Positions 61,033-64,000 of a stretch of DNA of 64,000 bases are shown here, one piece after another. The stretch's first letter is position 1; the number at the start of each line of letters is the position of its first letter. The notes under the pieces are model-generated. The model searched no databases, was not told where the DNA came from, and saw only the letters and a list, made by a program, of their open reading frames with translations. The translations under genes were made by a program, and so were the position numbers. The stretch is from Prorocentrum cordatum (taxonomy: Eukaryota; Sar; Dinophyceae; Prorocentrales; Prorocentraceae). The stretch covers positions 5,001 through 69,000 of the forward strand of contig CAUYUJ010017816.1 in the NCBI GenBank assembly GCA_963575745.1. Reading direction: 5' to 3'.

Positions 61033-64000
61033 ATGCCGGCGCTCCAGGTCTTCGTGCGCATACGCCCGTTTCAGCCCCACGACGGCGAGGGGGACGGAAG
61101 CGATGTTGATCCTGGAGTCGCTTGTGTCCAGGACCCAGGCAGCATCTCCGATTTCAACCATAGCGCCACGAAGCACACGAGCATAGATGTACAAACGGAG
61201 GCTGGCCCACGCAGACTTCAGTTCGATCGCGTCTTTCCGCCGACCACGGCCCAAGCAGACGTTTACGGCGAAGTCGCCTACCCCCTCGTGCAAACCGTAC
61301 TTGAAGGCACTAACGCATGTGTGTTCGCGTTCGGGAATACAGGCGCAGGCAAGACTTACTCAATGATTGGACCAGAGGGTGGCAAAAAGCGAGTGCGGAC
61401 AAAGGAAGAGGGCATCCTCCCCAGGGTTGCTGCCGAGTTGTTTCGTCGGATCGCGAGAATTCAGAGCGAAGTCGAGGAAGCTACCGCTGGCAGCACTGCA
61501 GTAACGGCAGGTTTTCAGGTGCGCGCTTCGTTTCTGGAAGTTTATCGGGAAGACGTGTTCGATCTACTCGGAGGTCCTGTATCCACGAATCGAGACAGCG
61601 GATGCGCTTTGAATTTACGAGAAGATACGTCAGCAGGTCCAGGAAAATCTGTGGTTTATGCTGAGGGCGCGACGGAAATTGTGGTGACGAGTATGGAACA
61701 GCTATTGGCTTTGGTGGCACAGGGCGCCATTGCCCGTACGACCGCATCAACCGGAATCCATGCGCACAGTTCGCGGTCTCATGCGTTGTTGGTTTTGGCA
61801 GTGGAGCATCGGTGGAGGAAAGGGTCCGGGAACGGAGCTTCAAATCTCAATCCACCTGCGGCCAGCAAAGTCCAAACGCGCACTTCGCGTTTCACTCTCG
61901 TCGATCTTGCCGGGGCGGAATCGATGGCAACAGCGCACGCGGGTGAATTGGACCGGGCTGGAACTGCTACCAACCTCGGTCTTTTGTCACTCGGGCGGGT
62001 GATCAAAGCGCTCGCTGGTTCTGATAATTCAGGTGGCGGACGCAACTCAAAAGGCGACCACATTCCTTACAGGGACTCGACATTGACTCGTCTCATGCAA
62101 AGTTCCCTGTCTGGCTCTGCACAGACAGTCATGCTGGCTTGTGTTTCCCCTGCAATGCGCGAAGCTAGTTTTACTTTCCGCAACCTCCAGTACGCAGTTG
62201 CAGCCAGGAGTGTGAGCCTCTGTCCTTTACAAGCGTTAACAAGAGAGGAAGTCGAAACATTGGACCCCATGGCGGGCGACATGGACGACGCAGAGCAGCA
62301 CTTGGATCGGCGATGCATTATGATAGAGTGCTGCAATGGCAGAAGCAATGGCAGCAACGGCAGCGACGACATCTTTGCAAGAGTTCTTGGAAATCCGGAT
62401 GACCCACTGATTCTGTACATCCACGGCTCAGGGCCCAAAAACTCGAGCATGGTGTGGAACCAATGTGCAGTGCAGTTGCAGGAGATGGCTCTACAGCAGG
62501 CCATGGTGCATGGTTCCGGAGACTCGCTCATTTCCCCCCGCGGCTTCTTCCACGTCGCCATTGATTGTCCAGGGTATGGAAGGTCTATCCCGGGGGACAG
62601 GCAAACAATCAGGTCGTACCCTGCCGACCTGATCAGGACCATCCTGGCGTCGTTGGGACGGCGCTCCGCGCTGTGTGTTGTCGGGTCCAGTCAGGGTGCA
62701 GCGGCAGCTTTGAACGCAGCTCTGGAATGTCCAGATCTGATTCATTCTGCAGCGGTATGCCACCCTGTCTGTCACGCGCCATTGGAGAGATTTGGGAACA
62801 TGCGCCAACGCGTTCTCCTCGCGTTCGATGTTGCGGATGTTGGTCACCCTGTGTCGGTGGGGCGGGTTTTGAGACAGAAGGTGCAGGACAATTGCTACTT
62901 CGAGTTCGACTCATCCAGAAGTGCAGAACAAGACTGGTTGGCGCGGAACTTCGCCGCCGAGTTGTGGAAGATGTTGTTTAGCATCTGGCCAGCCGTTCGA
63001 AACAAACGACTCGCTGGGAAACGAGTTCTGAAGATGCCCATGCTCACGCGCGTTGCTGGGGGCGTAGTATGTTGGCAAAGCCAGGCCAATGGGGAGGTTT
63101 TACCGTGGTACGGGGTGGAGGCTACAGAAGATGGATACGACGGGAGTCACAGTGGTACCCTTGTCAATGAAGACACAGAGGAAATTTGGCGTGGCATTCT
63201 GGACACAGATACGAATCTCGTCGTCTACGAGAATGTGAGGAGCGGCAGGCGCTCCAAAATACGACCCACGCGAGGACGCATCGTGTTTGGTGAAATACGT
63301 TCTGTATCAAGTGGGCAACTGCTGCAGCCTGGTCTAAATCCACCTGCCGGTGCAGTCGATGCTGATGGGTTCTCGAACTGCGCTGTGAACCGTGAGCGCC
63401 TTTTTTCGAAGACCAGCCAGGGAGGAAGCTCGGGATCTGAGGCCGAAGATGAGAGACAGGAGCGGGATATCAAACACAAGCAGGAGCAGAGAACTCGCGA
63501 ATCGATGCAACATGACTGTGACTTATGCTGCAAACCACTTGTGAATAGGATCCGGCTGGCCCGCTGTAGGTGCGCGCTTTGCGCGTGCTGCGTGGAGCGG
63601 ACGGTATTATACACCCGGCAGTGTCCCAGATGCGGAGATGCGCCGTTGGAGGTCGCTCAGAACGTCGTCAAGTCAGACTTGAGTGAAGAAGAGCAGGAGA
63701 GTGCAGCTGCTTTTCTACAAATGGGGCGGCAGAGCATCGACGGCGTGGACCGACAGCTCGAGTATCTAGACCGCCTCCAGATGGAGCGTATACATGCCAC
63801 GAGGCTTGTGCTGGAGTACGGCAACACAGCTTCTCCGAGTTCGAGCACGTCGTCTAAGATTCTTTTCCGAACGTTCCTGAGGGTGTTGAGCGGGATCGGA
63901 AACTACAGTGCGAAGACGCAGATGCCAGTGCGGCGAGTCGACTTCAACATAAACCCTGGGTATGACAAACCGACTGCTACGGCGTCGACAGGGCCGCTCA
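61033..64000 (+). CDS. Kinesin motor - alpha/beta hydrolase - RING finger fusion protein (3' incomplete)
   Basis: An uninterrupted frame of 989 codons from ATG 61033 to the window end; no intron and no stop. Residues 1-395 are a kinesin motor: ALQVFVRIRPFQ at the start, P-loop GNTGAGKT at 101-108, switch I HSSRSH at 245-250, switch II DLAGAE at 291-296, and HIPYRDSTLTRLM from 343. Residues 455-660 look like an alpha/beta hydrolase: LILYIHGSG (H464), HVAIDCPGYGRS, and nucleophile elbow G-S-S-Q-G with S553. Residues 829-867 form a RING variant: C829-C832, C845-x-C847 (Cys for His), C850-C853, C864-C867. A charged helix (about 800-828) precedes it and another helical stretch follows. An ATP-driven microtubule motor is expected; ubiquitin ligase and hydrolase roles are inferred. 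The start is chosen because motor homology begins there and a relict leader lies just upstream. Confidence 0.9.
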   Translation, partial: MPALQVFVRIRPFQPHDGEGDGSDVDPGVACVQDPGSISDFNHSATKHTSIDVQTEAGPRRLQFDRVFPPTTAQADVYGEVAYPLVQTVLEGTNACVFAFGNTGAGKTYSMIGPEGGKKRVRTKEEGILPRVAAELFRRIARIQSEVEEATAGSTAVTAGFQVRASFLEVYREDVFDLLGGPVSTNRDSGCALNLREDTSAGPGKSVVYAEGATEIVVTSMEQLLALVAQGAIARTTASTGIHAHSSRSHALLVLAVEHRWRKGSGNGASNLNPPAASKVQTRTSRFTLVDLAGAESMATAHAGELDRAGTATNLGLLSLGRVIKALAGSDNSGGGRNSKGDHIPYRDSTLTRLMQSSLSGSAQTVMLACVSPAMREASFTFRNLQYAVAARSVSLCPLQALTREEVETLDPMAGDMDDAEQHLDRRCIMIECCNGRSNGSNGSDDIFARVLGNPDDPLILYIHGSGPKNSSMVWNQCAVQLQEMALQQAMVHGSGDSLISPRGFFHVAIDCPGYGRSIPGDRQTIRSYPADLIRTILASLGRRSALCVVGSSQGAAAALNAALECPDLIHSAAVCHPVCHAPLERFGNMRQRVLLAFDVADVGHPVSVGRVLRQKVQDNCYFEFDSSRSAEQDWLARNFAAELWKMLFSIWPAVRNKRLAGKRVLKMPMLTRVAGGVVCWQSQANGEVLPWYGVEATEDGYDGSHSGTLVNEDTEEIWRGILDTDTNLVVYENVRSGRRSKIRPTRGRIVFGEIRSVSSGQLLQPGLNPPAGAVDADGFSNCAVNRERLFSKTSQGGSSGSEAEDERQERDIKHKQEQRTRESMQHDCDLCCKPLVNRIRLARCRCALCACCVERTVLYTRQCPRCGDAPLEVAQNVVKSDLSEEEQESAAAFLQMGRQSIDGVDRQLEYLDRLQMERIHATRLVLEYGNTASPSSSTSSKILFRTFLRVLSGIGNYSAKTQMPVRRVDFNINPGYDKPTATASTGPL

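Noticed and set aside
62185-62200. CGCAGTTGCAG in the kinesin gene as a member of the 12-mer family
   Set aside because: It lacks the inverted arms and lies in conserved kinesin motor sequence (QYAVAAR).
1-64000. tRNA, rRNA, snRNA or bacterial operon features
   Set aside because: None could be supported by eye; no conserved RNA cores, ribosome binding sites or terminators were seen.

Overview
The window reads as nuclear DNA of a dinoflagellate, probably a large repeat-rich genome of the Symbiodinium/Polarella/Prorocentrum kind; I cannot name the species. Four signs support this. There is a 22-nt tract resembling a relict dinoflagellate spliced leader just before an intron-free kinesin gene. 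Short introns sharing sequence and terminal inverted repeats have GC/GA-type donors. There are remnants of a dinoflagellate-style ISXO2 transposase and of LINE-like retroelements whose RT motif is ADDFG. Microsatellites and GC-rich tandem arrays are abundant. Nothing looks bacterial: there are no operons, ribosome binding sites, tRNAs, rRNAs or CRISPR. Most long open frames here are simply repeats that happen to be open in several frames.

Layout. 0-4 kb: decayed minus-strand retroelement (zinc finger, acidic coiled coil, endonuclease) and a plus-strand ISXO2-like transposase pseudogene. 4-14 kb: simple repeats, degenerate GGCC/CTTGG arrays and fragments of minus-strand genes bounded by short inverted-repeat elements. 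14-19 kb: a minus-strand retroelement endonuclease ORF and a plus-strand reverse transcriptase, each carrying a copy of a 180-bp TIR element. 19-26 kb: more 160-bp elements with 5-bp target duplications, simple repeats and a 2.5-kb foldback element. 26-39.7 kb: the most interesting part, a ~13.8-kb element with complex inverted terminal arms containing 30-bp palindromes. It carries about six plus-strand genes, including a pogo-like DDE transposase and an endonuclease-like protein, and is peppered with about 35 exact copies of the 12-mer CCGCAGTTGCGG, always in the same orientation and found nowhere else in the window. 40-46.3 kb: two genes carrying copies of the same 135-138-bp intron; one encodes an RNA-repair-type nucleotidyltransferase (PF10127-like). 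46-60.4 kb: tandem and composite repeats, including a 1,550-bp tandem duplication and a 108-bp satellite. 60.4-64 kb: a kinesin motor fused to an alpha/beta hydrolase and a RING finger, running off the right edge.

Working together. Genes inside the 26-39.7 kb element plausibly act together as a mobile unit (transposase, nuclease and accessory proteins), but only the DDE and endonuclease-like assignments rest on motifs. Several element ORFs contain in-frame TAA or TAG and then continue to a TGA. This is either decay or readthrough/recoding. All assignments come from reading the sequence by eye; no database search was run.
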